From positions 434,001-498,000 of the forward strand of contig OZ251536.1 of assembly GCA_965243245.1 (NCBI GenBank): a DNA stretch of 64,000 nucleotides. The letters are read 5' to 3'. The notes under the pieces were generated by a model. The model did not search any database and was not told the DNA's origin. It saw only the letters and a list, made by a program, of their open reading frames with translations. Positions 38,517 through 47,372 of this stretch are shown here, piece by piece. The position numbers and the translations under genes are program-made. The DNA comes from JAYQKL01 sp965243245. Its GTDB lineage: Bacteria > Pseudomonadota > Alphaproteobacteria > RS24. Positions within the stretch are counted from its first letter, which is position 1, and each line of letters starts with the position of its first letter.

Positions 38517-38529
38517 ATCAAATTATAGC

Positions 38530-38559
38530 TTGACCATTTGGGGTGAACTAAACTAGAAC
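38530..38559 (+). promoter_or_regulatory. Candidate lexA promoter
   Basis: TTGACC at 38530-38535 and TAGAAC at 38554-38559, 18 bases apart, match -35 and -10 hexamers at five and four of six positions. The SOS box lies over the spacer and the -10, consistent with repression by LexA. The -10 is weak, so the assignment is tentative. Confidence 0.5.
38545..38559 (+). promoter_or_regulatory. SOS box (LexA operator) upstream of lexA
   Basis: GAAC-TAAACTA-GAAC is the reverse complement of GTTC-N7-GTTC, the direct-repeat LexA operator established in several alphaproteobacteria. It ends 48 bases before the lexA start, as expected for autorepression. The same exact motif occurs once more as a promoter element in the window, at 62780-62794. 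Confidence 0.88.
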
Positions 38560-38607
38560 AAATATGTTATCGCTTTGTTCTTTTTTAGACTTTGAAGGAT
38601 TTGAAAT

Positions 38608-39306
38608 ATGCTAACCAAGAAACAATTTGAGCTTTTATTTTTCATTCATGAACGCGTGAAAGAAACAGGCGTTGCGCCGTCATTTGATGAGATGAAAATT
38701 GCGCTTGATTTGAAATCCAAATCGGGGATTCACCGCTTGATTACCGCGCTTGAAGAACGTGGCTTCATAAGACGCCTTGCGCACAGAGCGCGCGCACTTG
38801 AAGTGATTAAACTTCCCGACTCTATTTCGCCCAGCTTAAGTACAACCTCCCGACAAATATCCGAGCCAACCGCCACAAGCTCCATTGAATTACCAAGCGC
38901 GGACAATGATGACACTGACAATAATACAGTATCTCTTGGGGTTATGGGGCGCATTGCTGCTGGCACGCCAATTGAAGCTCTGCAAGATGAAACCCACCGC
39001 ATCTGTGTTCCTATCGAGATGATGCGTTCGGGCGCACATTACGCTTTGGAAATTCAGGGTGACTCGATGATCGAGGCAGGTATTTTAGATGGTGATACAG
39101 CCATCATCCAGCAAAGTAGCAGTGCCGATAATGGCGATATTATTGTCGCCTTAATCGAAGACCATGAAGCAACCTTGAAACGCCTACGCCGTAGAGGCGA
39201 TATGATCGCTTTAGAAGCCGCAAACCCGGCTTATGAGACGCGCTTATTTAAAGCAAATCAGGTGCGGGTGCAAGGACGCTTGGTCGGACTTATCCGTAAA
39301 TATTAA
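38608..39306 (+). CDS. lexA: SOS repressor LexA
   Basis: Represses DNA-damage genes until RecA filaments stimulate its self-cleavage. A 232-residue protein: a winged-helix DNA-binding domain over residues 1-68 (PSFDEMKIALDLKSKSGIHR), an Asp/Ser-rich linker, the Ala118-Gly119 cleavage site (RIAAGTP), and a Ser-Lys dyad at Ser153 (GDSMIEAG) and Lys191. The start is ATG at 38608 with GAAGGA at 38594-38599. It is probably autorepressed through the box at 38545. The stop codon lies within the first copy of a 21-bp tandem repeat. Confidence 0.97.
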   Translation: MLTKKQFELLFFIHERVKETGVAPSFDEMKIALDLKSKSGIHRLITALEERGFIRRLAHRARALEVIKLPDSISPSLSTTSRQISEPTATSSIELPSADNDDTDNNTVSLGVMGRIAAGTPIEALQDETHRICVPIEMMRSGAHYALEIQGDSMIEAGILDGDTAIIQQSSSADNGDIIVALIEDHEATLKRLRRRGDMIALEAANPAYETRLFKANQVRVQGRLVGLIRKY

Positions 39307-39367
39307 GGCACTTGCCGTAAATATTAAGGCACTTGCCGTAAATATTAAGACACTTGCGTAAATATTA
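39295..39367. repeat. 21-bp tandem repeat spanning the convergent lexA and comEC 3' ends
   Basis: cgtaaatattaaggcacttgc starts at 39295, 39316 and 39337 (the third copy has one change), and a partial fourth copy follows at 39358. The first copy encodes the last lexA codons Arg-Lys-Tyr and stop. The last partial copy supplies the comEC stop on the other strand. The period is a multiple of three, so the lexA stop is repeated in frame. The sequence shows no rho-independent terminator. Confidence 0.9.
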
Positions 39368-41572
39368 ATACATCCACAATCGGCTGGTTTGCGGCGATGA
39401 TACTTTTTGCCAATAGCTTTCTTGGTTTGTGTCTTTATGAGCTGGTACAAAATTAAGTGCCTGCCCGCCTTCAAACCGCCATGTGTTACGCCCGAAAATT
39501 TTGGCTTTACAGGTTTCGGTTAAGGTGAGTTTCATTTTCAATGAAACCTTAAAAGGCACCAGCACCAAAACACTATCCGCACAAGCCGAGGATAAATCCT
39601 CTGGTTTGTTCACCCGTGCGATCAGACCAAATGCACTCTCCATCTGGCAAACAGGCTGATGGCAAATTTGCGGCGCAGAGTTTGAATTTTCACCAGAACC
39701 TACCAGTCTTGCCCATTGGCGAAGAACATAATGATTTGGGTTTTGAGACATCACACTATATGTATCATCATATTTATCAGCCATATTATTTTGTCGCGCC
39801 GCTATTTGATAGGCATAGCCATATACCATGACATCTGGAATTTTGCTCCGGCCAAGCAATAAACACGACACTAATAATGGTAAAATAGCCAGAAGCCGCA
39901 ACCGCCCTTGCCATAAACAAAGACAAATCAGCCCAATGGCAAATAATCCAAGCGCCGCGGGCGGGGAGCGCGCAATATGAAAAATAGCCTCGCCATTATT
40001 GGACGTATAATCAGAAACCCAAATGACAAACTCTATCCCCCAACTCATGGCAATGAAGAAAGGTTGACCCCACCCAACAGGTGATAGAAAAACGCCGAGT
40101 AACGCCATTGGCATAATAAGCACGCCAAAAACAGGCATGGCGATTAAATTGGCCGTTAGCCCATTTACAGGAAACATGTTGAAATGATAAGCCCCAATGA
40201 ATCCGGTAACGACCCCGGCAATCAGACTGGTTAAAAGTAAAGTTAAAAAATACAACCGAACACGCCGCCACCCATAGGCAAAACGGCTTAGCCGCCCTAT
40301 GGGTTTAGATTGCCAATAGCTACGGCCAAATTTTTCATAAAACGCAACCAGTGCCAGAACCGCGGCGAATGACATTTGAAAACTCACCATCTTAATGCTT
40401 TGCGGCGCGATAATAAGAACAATCATGGCAGCAATCGACACATTGCGAAGCGTGAGAGCATAACGCCCCATCATTAATGCTAGAAACACCAAACTCATCA
40501 TGATAAATGCACGCTGTGTTGCAACATTAACTCCAGAAATAAGCAAATACGCAAAGCCACTTGTTACCGCAAGAGCCGCACAATAGGGTGCCAGATTAAT
40601 GGTTTGGTTAAGGCGCATAAAACACGCACTTACCAACCGAAGAAAGGCGAATATACTCCCCGTCATTAACGCCATGTGTAAACCTGAAATGGCGAGCATA
40701 TGTGCTAATCCACTGGCACGCAGGGAATTTTTGTTTGCTGATGGAATTTGCCCCCGCAAGCCCGTCACCAAAGCAATGCCAATGCCTTTTGCTTGTTCAG
40801 ACAAATGTCGCTCCAAATGAGCTGCCAATTCAAATCGCCATCGTTCAATTTGAGCGGGCAAGGAAAGCCTTTTTGAGCAGTCCACCTTCAAAATGTCTTG
40901 AATAAACCCGCGTGCGCCTTCTTTATTAAAATGATTGGGAAACCTTTGATCATAGCCATTTGGCAAAAGGGGCTTAGAGAGTGGCGAAAGACGGGCGCGC
41001 AAAGTGACATGACATCCCGGTTGCAAAAGCTGAACATGATTTTGCTTACCATATAGTCTTATGCGGCGGGGCGTTTTTTCCGGCCGGAGAGACTTAATAT
41101 CATCAACCGCTAAAACAAATTGACTCCCGCGCAAGCGTTTTTCAGCAAACTGAACAGTACCCTCAAGCGAAGCTTCTTTAAGGCCTCGCCCAAGCAGCTG
41201 AGAATCTTTATCAAAGGTTTGCACTTGCGCCCAGAAAAATCCTGCCAATGCCATCAAGCAAAGCAAGCCAACAGCTCGCAAAGACGAATGACGCACAAGC
41301 AAGAAAACACCGCCGCCCAAAAGTGATAAAATTCCGCTAACTAAAAAACGCGGCTCAAAAGGCAGCGTAAAATAAACTAAACACCCGACACCATAGAAAA
41401 CCGGCAGATAATAAAACAAGCTTTCGCCCTGAAATTCTTGTCTAACCTCTTGCCACAAAAACCAACACCCAGAATAGATCATTTCTAGCATGCGGCGTGC
41501 GCTCATGACAAAAACTGCCATAAATGCCAATATGTTGGTTTTGACTTGATAAGATTTTCTAAACGAAAACAA
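39365..41572 (-). CDS. comEC: ComEC/Rec2-type DNA-uptake channel protein
   Basis: A 735-residue polytopic membrane protein. An N-terminal soluble region between membrane helices (about 60-230) is followed by the ComEC/Rec2 competence domain with AHMLAISGLHMALMTG at about 287-302. Family members form the channel for single-stranded DNA during transformation. No metallo-beta-lactamase domain is fused to the C-terminus. The start is uncertain: TTG at 41572 has a weak AAGAGA upstream, while in-frame ATGs at 41521 and 41506 lack ribosome sites. The position beside lexA and divergent from gltX is typical of alphaproteobacteria. Whether transformation operates cannot be judged from this gene alone. 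Confidence 0.88.
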   Translation of the reverse strand: MFSFRKSYQVKTNILAFMAVFVMSARRMLEMIYSGCWFLWQEVRQEFQGESLFYYLPVFYGVGCLVYFTLPFEPRFLVSGILSLLGGGVFLLVRHSSLRAVGLLCLMALAGFFWAQVQTFDKDSQLLGRGLKEASLEGTVQFAEKRLRGSQFVLAVDDIKSLRPEKTPRRIRLYGKQNHVQLLQPGCHVTLRARLSPLSKPLLPNGYDQRFPNHFNKEGARGFIQDILKVDCSKRLSLPAQIERWRFELAAHLERHLSEQAKGIGIALVTGLRGQIPSANKNSLRASGLAHMLAISGLHMALMTGSIFAFLRLVSACFMRLNQTINLAPYCAALAVTSGFAYLLISGVNVATQRAFIMMSLVFLALMMGRYALTLRNVSIAAMIVLIIAPQSIKMVSFQMSFAAVLALVAFYEKFGRSYWQSKPIGRLSRFAYGWRRVRLYFLTLLLTSLIAGVVTGFIGAYHFNMFPVNGLTANLIAMPVFGVLIMPMALLGVFLSPVGWGQPFFIAMSWGIEFVIWVSDYTSNNGEAIFHIARSPPAALGLFAIGLICLCLWQGRLRLLAILPLLVSCLLLGRSKIPDVMVYGYAYQIAARQNNMADKYDDTYSVMSQNPNHYVLRQWARLVGSGENSNSAPQICHQPVCQMESAFGLIARVNKPEDLSSACADSVLVLVPFKVSLKMKLTLTETCKAKIFGRNTWRFEGGQALNFVPAHKDTNQESYWQKVSSPQTSRLWMY

Positions 41573-41619
41573 TGTACTGTCTCTTGTTATTTTAATAATG
41601 CCCTATTTTGACTACTGAC

Positions 41620-41646
41620 GTTGTCATTTGTCTATGCTATGACAAC
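41620..41646. promoter_or_regulatory. Perfect 8-bp inverted repeat in the comEC-gltX divergent gap
   Basis: GTTGTCAT at 41620-41627 and ATGACAAC at 41639-41646 flank an 11-base spacer, 35 bp before the gltX start. Two half-sites with centres 19 bases apart would suit a dimeric regulator, or the repeat could fold in the RNA. No T-tract follows, so a terminator is unlikely. Confidence 0.4.
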
Positions 41647-41680
41647 AATTATTTTCATGAATCGGTAATCATCTCGTAAA

Positions 41681-43084
41681 ATGTCAGAGAAAAATTCAAC
41701 TATTGTGACACGCTTTGCGCCTTCTCCAACAGGTTTTTTGCATATTGGGGGGGCGCGGACGGCTCTTTTTAACTGGCTTTTTGCACGCAATCAGGGCGGC
41801 AAATTTTTATTACGCATTGAAGACACCGACCGCGCCCGCTCTACTGATGAGGCTATTAAAGCCATCTTAAAGGGTCTGGCTTGGCTTGGCTTGGACGCGG
41901 ATGTTGAGCCAATTTATCAGCACAAGCAATGTGCGCGTCATATTTCAATGGCTCATTTACTGCTTGAGCAAGGCCATGCCTATAAATGCACCTGCACTCA
42001 AAAAGAGCTTAATGCCATCCGCGAAGCAGCACAAAAAGCGCGGCAACCCATTCGCTATGACGGGCGGTGCCGTAACAAGCAAACGCTAAAAAGCGACGCG
42101 CCTTATGTTATACGCTTCAAAGCACCAGTTGAGGGAATAACAACCATTAAAGACAAAATTCAAGGCACAGTTTCAGTTAAAAATGACCAGCTTGATGATT
42201 TGATTCTACTACGTTCGGATCAAACCCCAACCTATATGCTTTGTGTTGTTGTTGATGATCATGATATGGGCATCACGCATATTATTCGCGGTGATGATCA
42301 TTTGACTAATGCCGTGCGCCAAAAACAGCTTTATGAGGCTTTGGGATGGGATATACCGCAATTTGCTCATATTCCGCTCATACATGGAGCCGATGGTGCG
42401 AAGCTTTCTAAGCGCCATGGTGCACTTGGTGTTGAGGCTTATGCTGAAATGGGATTTCTTGCTGCTGGCATGCGTAATTATCTGGCACGGTTGGGGTGGA
42501 GTCATGGTGATGACGAATTATTCAGCACCCAAGAACTCATAGCGTGCTTCAACCTTGAAGGCATCGGCAAATCCCCTGCTCGTTTTGATTTTGATAAGCT
42601 GGCACATGTCAACGCATATCACATAAGACAGGCATCTGATGACGCGTTGCGTACGCAGACATTAAAAAGATACCCCGAGCTTTCCCCTCATCAAGAAAGC
42701 TTTACGCGAGCTCTGCCTTTCATCAAGGAAAAAGCCAAGAGCCTTGATGAGCTGGTGGCGCAAACCGAATTTTTAAGAGTAACTGTGCCGATTAAAATTG
42801 AGGAAAAATTGCAGAACGCTCTGGATACGCAACGCCTGAATTTATTATCTGCGCTTTTGCCGCTTCTTGTTGATATTCCGAAATGGGATAAACAAAGCCT
42901 TGAGGCTTGCTTGGACGCGTTTATGGAAGTCCATAATATAAAAATGGGGCGCATTGGATTTGCCTTACGCGCCTGTCTAACAGGCACCGTTAAATCCCCT
43001 GCCTTATATGATGTTTTAGTGCTTCTTGGAAAACAAGAAACCATCGGCAGAATTTCAGCACAAATTGAGCAATCAGACATATAA
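41681..43084 (+). CDS. gltX: Glutamate--tRNA ligase
   Basis: Charges tRNA with glutamate. A 467-residue class I synthetase with the HIGH-type motif HIGG (21-24) in APSPTGFLHIGG and the KMSKS-type motif KLSKR (241-245). It contains a CxC-x24-C cluster (CTC followed by GRCRN) like the zinc site of the E. coli enzyme, but the fourth ligand position is Asn instead of His. Alphaproteobacteria often carry two GltX copies, one of which may charge tRNA-Gln; which type this is cannot be decided here. The start is ATG at 41681. gltA follows 63 bp downstream. Confidence 0.94.
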   Translation: MSEKNSTIVTRFAPSPTGFLHIGGARTALFNWLFARNQGGKFLLRIEDTDRARSTDEAIKAILKGLAWLGLDADVEPIYQHKQCARHISMAHLLLEQGHAYKCTCTQKELNAIREAAQKARQPIRYDGRCRNKQTLKSDAPYVIRFKAPVEGITTIKDKIQGTVSVKNDQLDDLILLRSDQTPTYMLCVVVDDHDMGITHIIRGDDHLTNAVRQKQLYEALGWDIPQFAHIPLIHGADGAKLSKRHGALGVEAYAEMGFLAAGMRNYLARLGWSHGDDELFSTQELIACFNLEGIGKSPARFDFDKLAHVNAYHIRQASDDALRTQTLKRYPELSPHQESFTRALPFIKEKAKSLDELVAQTEFLRVTVPIKIEEKLQNALDTQRLNLLSALLPLLVDIPKWDKQSLEACLDAFMEVHNIKMGRIGFALRACLTGTVKSPALYDVLVLLGKQETIGRISAQIEQSDI

Positions 43085-43147
43085 TTCTGGTTTTTTAGGC
43101 ACTGTTTAACTATACTCGCCAAAAGTTATGAAAAAGATGAATATAAA

Positions 43148-44449
43148 ATGACCCAAAGCACAAAAACAAATATGGCCTCCCTCAACACGCAAAACCAAGA
43201 CTTCACTTTTGACGTCATGGAAGGTTCAGTCGGGCCAAGTGTTATTGATGTATCTAAGTTATATGAGCAAACTGGCCAATTTACTTATGATCCGGGCTTT
43301 ACCTCGACGGCAAGTTGCCAATCCAACATCACCTATATTGATGGTGAAAAAGGGATCTTGTTGCATCGTGGCTATCCGATTGAGCAACTCGCAGACCAAG
43401 GCAACTTCATTGAGGTATGCTATTTGCTCCTGCATGGAAATTTGCCGAACGCAGAAGACTTAGAAGAGTTTTCAACTGCCATCACCAATCATACGATGGT
43501 ACATGAACAGCTTGAAAAGTTTTTTCATGGTTTTCGCCGCGATGCACATCCGATGGCGATTATGGTCGGCGTTGTTGGTGCGCTTTCTGCTTTTTATCAT
43601 GACAGCACCAATATCAATGACGCTACACAACGCAAAATTGCCAGCCGCCGCCTCATCGCTAAAATTCCAACGATTGCAGCTATGGCTTATAAATATTCGG
43701 TTGGGCAACCATTTGTATATCCGCGCAATAATCTCAACTATGCGACTAATTTTCTGCATATGTGCTTTTCTGTGCCAAGTGAAGAGCGGCAGGTTAATCC
43801 TGTTTTAGCAAAGGCTATGGATAAAATTTTTATCCTACATGCTGACCATGAACAAAATGCCTCAACCTCGACTGTACGCTTGGCGGGTTCTTCGGGGGCT
43901 AATCCATTTGCTTGTATTGCGGCGGGCATTGCTTGTCTTTGGGGGCCTGCGCATGGGGGCGCAAATGAAGAGGCCTTAAATATGCTTAAAGAAATTGGTT
44001 CTGTCGATAATATTCCAGAATTTATTGCCCGCGCAAAAGATAAAGACGACCCTTTTCGTTTAATGGGTTTTGGTCATCGCGTTTATAAAAATTATGACCC
44101 GCGTGCGCGGGTTATGCAAACAACATGCCATGAAGTTTTAGCAAAACTTGGTATTAAGGACGACCCATTACTGGATGTCGCTATGGAGCTGGAGCGTATT
44201 GCACTCAGTGATGCGTATTTTGTTGAAAAGAAACTTTATCCAAATATTGATTTTTATTCTGGCATTACCTTAAAGGCTATGGGGTTTCCGTCTGATATGT
44301 TCACGGTGCTGTTTGCTTTGGCGCGAACATCGGGTTGGATTGCCCAGTGGAATGAGATGATCGAAGATCCAAGCCGGCGTATCGGACGCCCAAGACAACT
44401 CTATATTGGGGCTGAACAGCGTGATTATGTCGCGGTGAACAAACGCTAA
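43148..44449 (+). CDS. gltA: Citrate synthase (type II)
   Basis: Condenses oxaloacetate and acetyl-CoA at the entry to the TCA cycle. The 433-residue length fits the hexameric proteobacterial form. Active-site histidines lie in LHADHEQNASTSTVR (around residue 231) and GFGHRVYKNYDPRA (around 308), and the Asp in NIDFYSG. The gene is on the same strand as gltX and ends two bases before the convergent lpxB stop, so no dedicated terminator fits between them. Confidence 0.97.
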   Translation: MTQSTKTNMASLNTQNQDFTFDVMEGSVGPSVIDVSKLYEQTGQFTYDPGFTSTASCQSNITYIDGEKGILLHRGYPIEQLADQGNFIEVCYLLLHGNLPNAEDLEEFSTAITNHTMVHEQLEKFFHGFRRDAHPMAIMVGVVGALSAFYHDSTNINDATQRKIASRRLIAKIPTIAAMAYKYSVGQPFVYPRNNLNYATNFLHMCFSVPSEERQVNPVLAKAMDKIFILHADHEQNASTSTVRLAGSSGANPFACIAAGIACLWGPAHGGANEEALNMLKEIGSVDNIPEFIARAKDKDDPFRLMGFGHRVYKNYDPRARVMQTTCHEVLAKLGIKDDPLLDVAMELERIALSDAYFVEKKLYPNIDFYSGITLKAMGFPSDMFTVLFALARTSGWIAQWNEMIEDPSRRIGRPRQLYIGAEQRDYVAVNKR

Positions 44450-44451
44450 AA

Positions 44452-45615
44452 TTAGCCGATTAATTCAAGAACTTTCAGGGCCGCTGTCTGGCTAGGAGTT
44501 CCTGTCGCGGGTTGCATTCGGCTTTTGACTTGTTCAAAGCCTTTGAGCTGATAATCACGCAAGCCACCATTATTATTGATTAATCCAGCAAGAGCAGGGG
44601 CAATTAAATGCGGGTTGCAACGCCGCGTTAAAAACTCAGGAACAAGCGGTTGGTCAAGAATAAGATTTGGAAGCACAACTGACGGGGTTTTAACAAGACG
44701 CGGGATGATGAATTCTATTATCTTGTCCATTTTATAAGCAACAATCATAGGCACTCCAATCAGAGATAATTCCAGCGAAACCGTGCCAGATGCCACCAAA
44801 GCCGTATGAGCCTTATGAAACAAACCCAATTTGTCCTCTTCACCCTCAACCAATGTTACAGGCAAGTGCCATTTTTTAACCTCATCAGCAATAAAGTCAT
44901 GCAAATGAGAAACTGTCGGTAACACTAAATGGCAATCAGTCATTTCATCTTCAATCAACGCCAAAGTGTCATGATATATAGGCAAAAGTCTTTTGACCTC
45001 ACTTATGCGACTGCCCGGCAATAGGGCGATAATTTTATCCTTTTTAGCAAACTGATATTTTTTCAAAAACCCATTAGCGGTTTTTTTGGAGCCTAGTTGC
45101 GCAACCGCTGAATGTCCGACATAGCTACATATCGGTCCCCCAAGGTTTTTAAAAACCCGCGGCTCAAACGGCAAAACAGACAATATATGATCTATATATT
45201 GCTTCATTTTATGAGCCCGCCCCTGTCTCCACGCCCAAACCGTAGGGGCTACATAGACGATAATCAATAAATCAGGCAAGACCTGCTTGACCTTTTTAGC
45301 AACTCTATGGGTAAATTCAGGACTATCAATCAAAACAAGTGCGTCCGGCTTTTCCATCACAATATAAGCCACCATCTCATTAATGCGGCGCAGTAAATTT
45401 GGTAAACGCGGCAAAATTTCTGCCACTCCCATAACGGCAATATCTGCCATCGGAAACAAAGAATTCAACCCCGCCTCAATCATCGCGTGACCGCCTAGCC
45501 CAGAAATTTTAACCCGCGGCCTTTGCACACGCAAAGCACCCATCAAGCCCGCACCAAGCTGGTCGCCCGAGCTTTCGCCTGCAACTATCATAATATGCGC
45601 AAAATCACCTTTCAT
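44452..45615 (-). CDS. lpxB: Lipid-A-disaccharide synthase
   Basis: Joins UDP-2,3-diacylglucosamine and lipid X into the lipid A disaccharide at the inner membrane. A 387-residue GT19 family protein with the N-terminal AGESSGDQLGAGLM, the APTVWAW segment and LLPGSRISEV in the nucleotide-sugar half. Its ATG overlaps the lpxI TGA (ATGA), showing translational coupling. It is the last gene of the long minus-strand run. Confidence 0.96.
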   Translation of the reverse strand: MKGDFAHIMIVAGESSGDQLGAGLMGALRVQRPRVKISGLGGHAMIEAGLNSLFPMADIAVMGVAEILPRLPNLLRRINEMVAYIVMEKPDALVLIDSPEFTHRVAKKVKQVLPDLLIIVYVAPTVWAWRQGRAHKMKQYIDHILSVLPFEPRVFKNLGGPICSYVGHSAVAQLGSKKTANGFLKKYQFAKKDKIIALLPGSRISEVKRLLPIYHDTLALIEDEMTDCHLVLPTVSHLHDFIADEVKKWHLPVTLVEGEEDKLGLFHKAHTALVASGTVSLELSLIGVPMIVAYKMDKIIEFIIPRLVKTPSVVLPNLILDQPLVPEFLTRRCNPHLIAPALAGLINNNGGLRDYQLKGFEQVKSRMQPATGTPSQTAALKVLELIG

Positions 45616-46493
45616 GATATGTCTTTTGCGCCCCCTTCTGGCATTATCCCATGGATGAACAAATCAAGCTCATCGGCTCTTTGAATACAGGCATTTAAGT
45701 CATTAAAAACCGCGCCATGGGCTTCAAACACAAGCCCTGACAAACAAGCCTTTGCAGCATTTTCAACTGTATTAAGACCAAATGCCGGCAAATCAATTCG
45801 GGGGTCTTGTTGCGGTTTTGGCAGTTTTACCAAAACACCTTGAGGTTTCTTTTTTGACCCTCGTAAATTTTCAGCAAGACACGCAACTCGGGTGATAAGC
45901 GCATCAGTGCCATCCACACCTTCGACAGCCAGAACCTGACCACGACAAACCACACTGGCTTGCCCAATATCTAATCTGCCAATAGAACGCGTCACTTCAA
46001 TGCCTAAGGTAATATCTTGCAGATCCGTTTTGGTTGGTTTCTTTTGCGTCAAATTACCTGCGGGCGGCGTTAAATCCTGCGCAACAGCATGCGGCGGCAA
46101 GATTTCAAACGCGGCTAATGTAAAAGCTCTAACAATTTCACGTAAAAGCACATCATCACCGCGCTTTGGCTTAAACAAAATACGCGCCAAAACCTTCATG
46201 CCCTCAAAGTCAGGACGAAGCGTCAGCAAGTTTGGTCTTTGTGCATCCCCAATAATAACCACTTGCTGGCATCCTGCTTTTTTAAAGGCTTTGAAAAATT
46301 TGCCAATATGTTCAATATTAAAACATGCTACATAAGGTAGCTCAGGCGACACCGCACCTTTAATGCCCAAAATATGAATGTCTCCACCCTGTGCCAAAAC
46401 AGCTTGATAAATCTGCGCTGGCAGAGAACCACCGCCAGCAATCATGCCGAGCTTTAAATTCGGATCATAGACTTGGGTTTCATTATCTGTCAT
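45612..46493 (-). CDS. lpxI: UDP-2,3-diacylglucosamine pyrophosphatase LpxI
   Basis: Hydrolyses UDP-2,3-diacylglucosamine to lipid X, the step done by LpxH in E. coli; LpxI is the unrelated alphaproteobacterial replacement. A 293-residue protein with the N-terminal LGMIAGGGSLPAQI and the C-terminal substrate domain (VEGVDGTDALI, DPRIDLPAFGLNTVENA, MPEGG). I chose the ATG at 46493 over a TTG one codon upstream. It lies between lpxA and lpxB, which supports the assignment. Confidence 0.93.
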   Translation of the reverse strand: MTDNETQVYDPNLKLGMIAGGGSLPAQIYQAVLAQGGDIHILGIKGAVSPELPYVACFNIEHIGKFFKAFKKAGCQQVVIIGDAQRPNLLTLRPDFEGMKVLARILFKPKRGDDVLLREIVRAFTLAAFEILPPHAVAQDLTPPAGNLTQKKPTKTDLQDITLGIEVTRSIGRLDIGQASVVCRGQVLAVEGVDGTDALITRVACLAENLRGSKKKPQGVLVKLPKPQQDPRIDLPAFGLNTVENAAKACLSGLVFEAHGAVFNDLNACIQRADELDLFIHGIMPEGGAKDIS

Positions 46494-46513
46494 CAACTAT
46501 AGCCGTCTGCAAT

Positions 46514-47302
46514 TTAAGTTTTTGCCCGACAAAACCCCCTGCCTGAACCGCCTTTGATAAATTCAATAAGTTCCTTGACCAGTGGATTATCGGGATATAG
46601 TGCCGCAAGCTGAGGCAATTTTTCAGCTATATGAGTGCGCCTATCTTCAAATAGGGCTTTATAGCACCTGCGCAAAGCATGAATATGCTGGCGTTCAAAT
46701 CCGTGCCGCTTCAATCCAACCAAATTCAACCCCGCCAAGACAGCACGATTACCTATGACAGAGCAAAAAGGGAGCACATCTTCAACAACAATGCTACCGC
46801 CGCCAAGAAAAGCATGATTCCCAACACGGCAAAATTGATGAATAGCCGCCAACCCTCCCAAAATAGCAAAATCTCCAATTTCTACATGTCCGCCAAGTGT
46901 CGCATTATTAGCTAAGATCACATTATTGCCTACCGTGCAGTCATGCGCGACATGGGCACTTGCCATAAATAGGCAATGATCACCAATCTTAGTCACCGCG
47001 CCGCCCGCCTCGGTTCCGGGATTCATCGTTACATATTCACGAATACAGTTATCAGAACCAATTTCAAGGCACGTATTTTCACCATCGAATTTCAAATCTT
47101 GGGGGATATGACCAATCGACGCAAAAGGGAAAATTTGAGTGCGCCCCCCAATCGAGGTATTTCCCATAACAACAACATGAGACTCAATTTTTATATCATC
47201 CCCAAGCCTCACATCTTTGCCAATAATGCTATAGGCCCCAACCGACACATTATCGCCGAGCGACGCGCCATCTTCAATGATTGCCGTTGGATGAATTGTC
47301 AT
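46514..47302 (-). CDS. lpxA: UDP-N-acetylglucosamine acyltransferase
   Basis: First enzyme of lipid A synthesis, adding a hydroxyacyl chain from acyl carrier protein to UDP-GlcNAc. A 262-residue left-handed parallel beta-helix made of hexapeptide repeats (IHPTAIIEDGASLGDNV onward) and a helical C-terminus. The catalytic His120 lies in ASAHVAHDCTVG. The start is ATG at 47302. The 70 bp between it and lpxD contain no fabZ, which normally sits here. Confidence 0.97.
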   Translation of the reverse strand: MTIHPTAIIEDGASLGDNVSVGAYSIIGKDVRLGDDIKIESHVVVMGNTSIGGRTQIFPFASIGHIPQDLKFDGENTCLEIGSDNCIREYVTMNPGTEAGGAVTKIGDHCLFMASAHVAHDCTVGNNVILANNATLGGHVEIGDFAILGGLAAIHQFCRVGNHAFLGGGSIVVEDVLPFCSVIGNRAVLAGLNLVGLKRHGFERQHIHALRRCYKALFEDRRTHIAEKLPQLAALYPDNPLVKELIEFIKGGSGRGFCRAKT

Positions 47303-47372
47303 ATTCTGCTACCTTAATAAAGTCAACGCTCTGGCTTATCGCTATTTGAAACGAGAAACAAATAAAGGATTA

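Noticed and set aside
38564..38614. A 16-codon ORF overlapping the lexA start, possible leader peptide
   Set aside because: It lies at or before the predicted transcription start and lacks a ribosome site; its overlap with the lexA start looks fortuitous.
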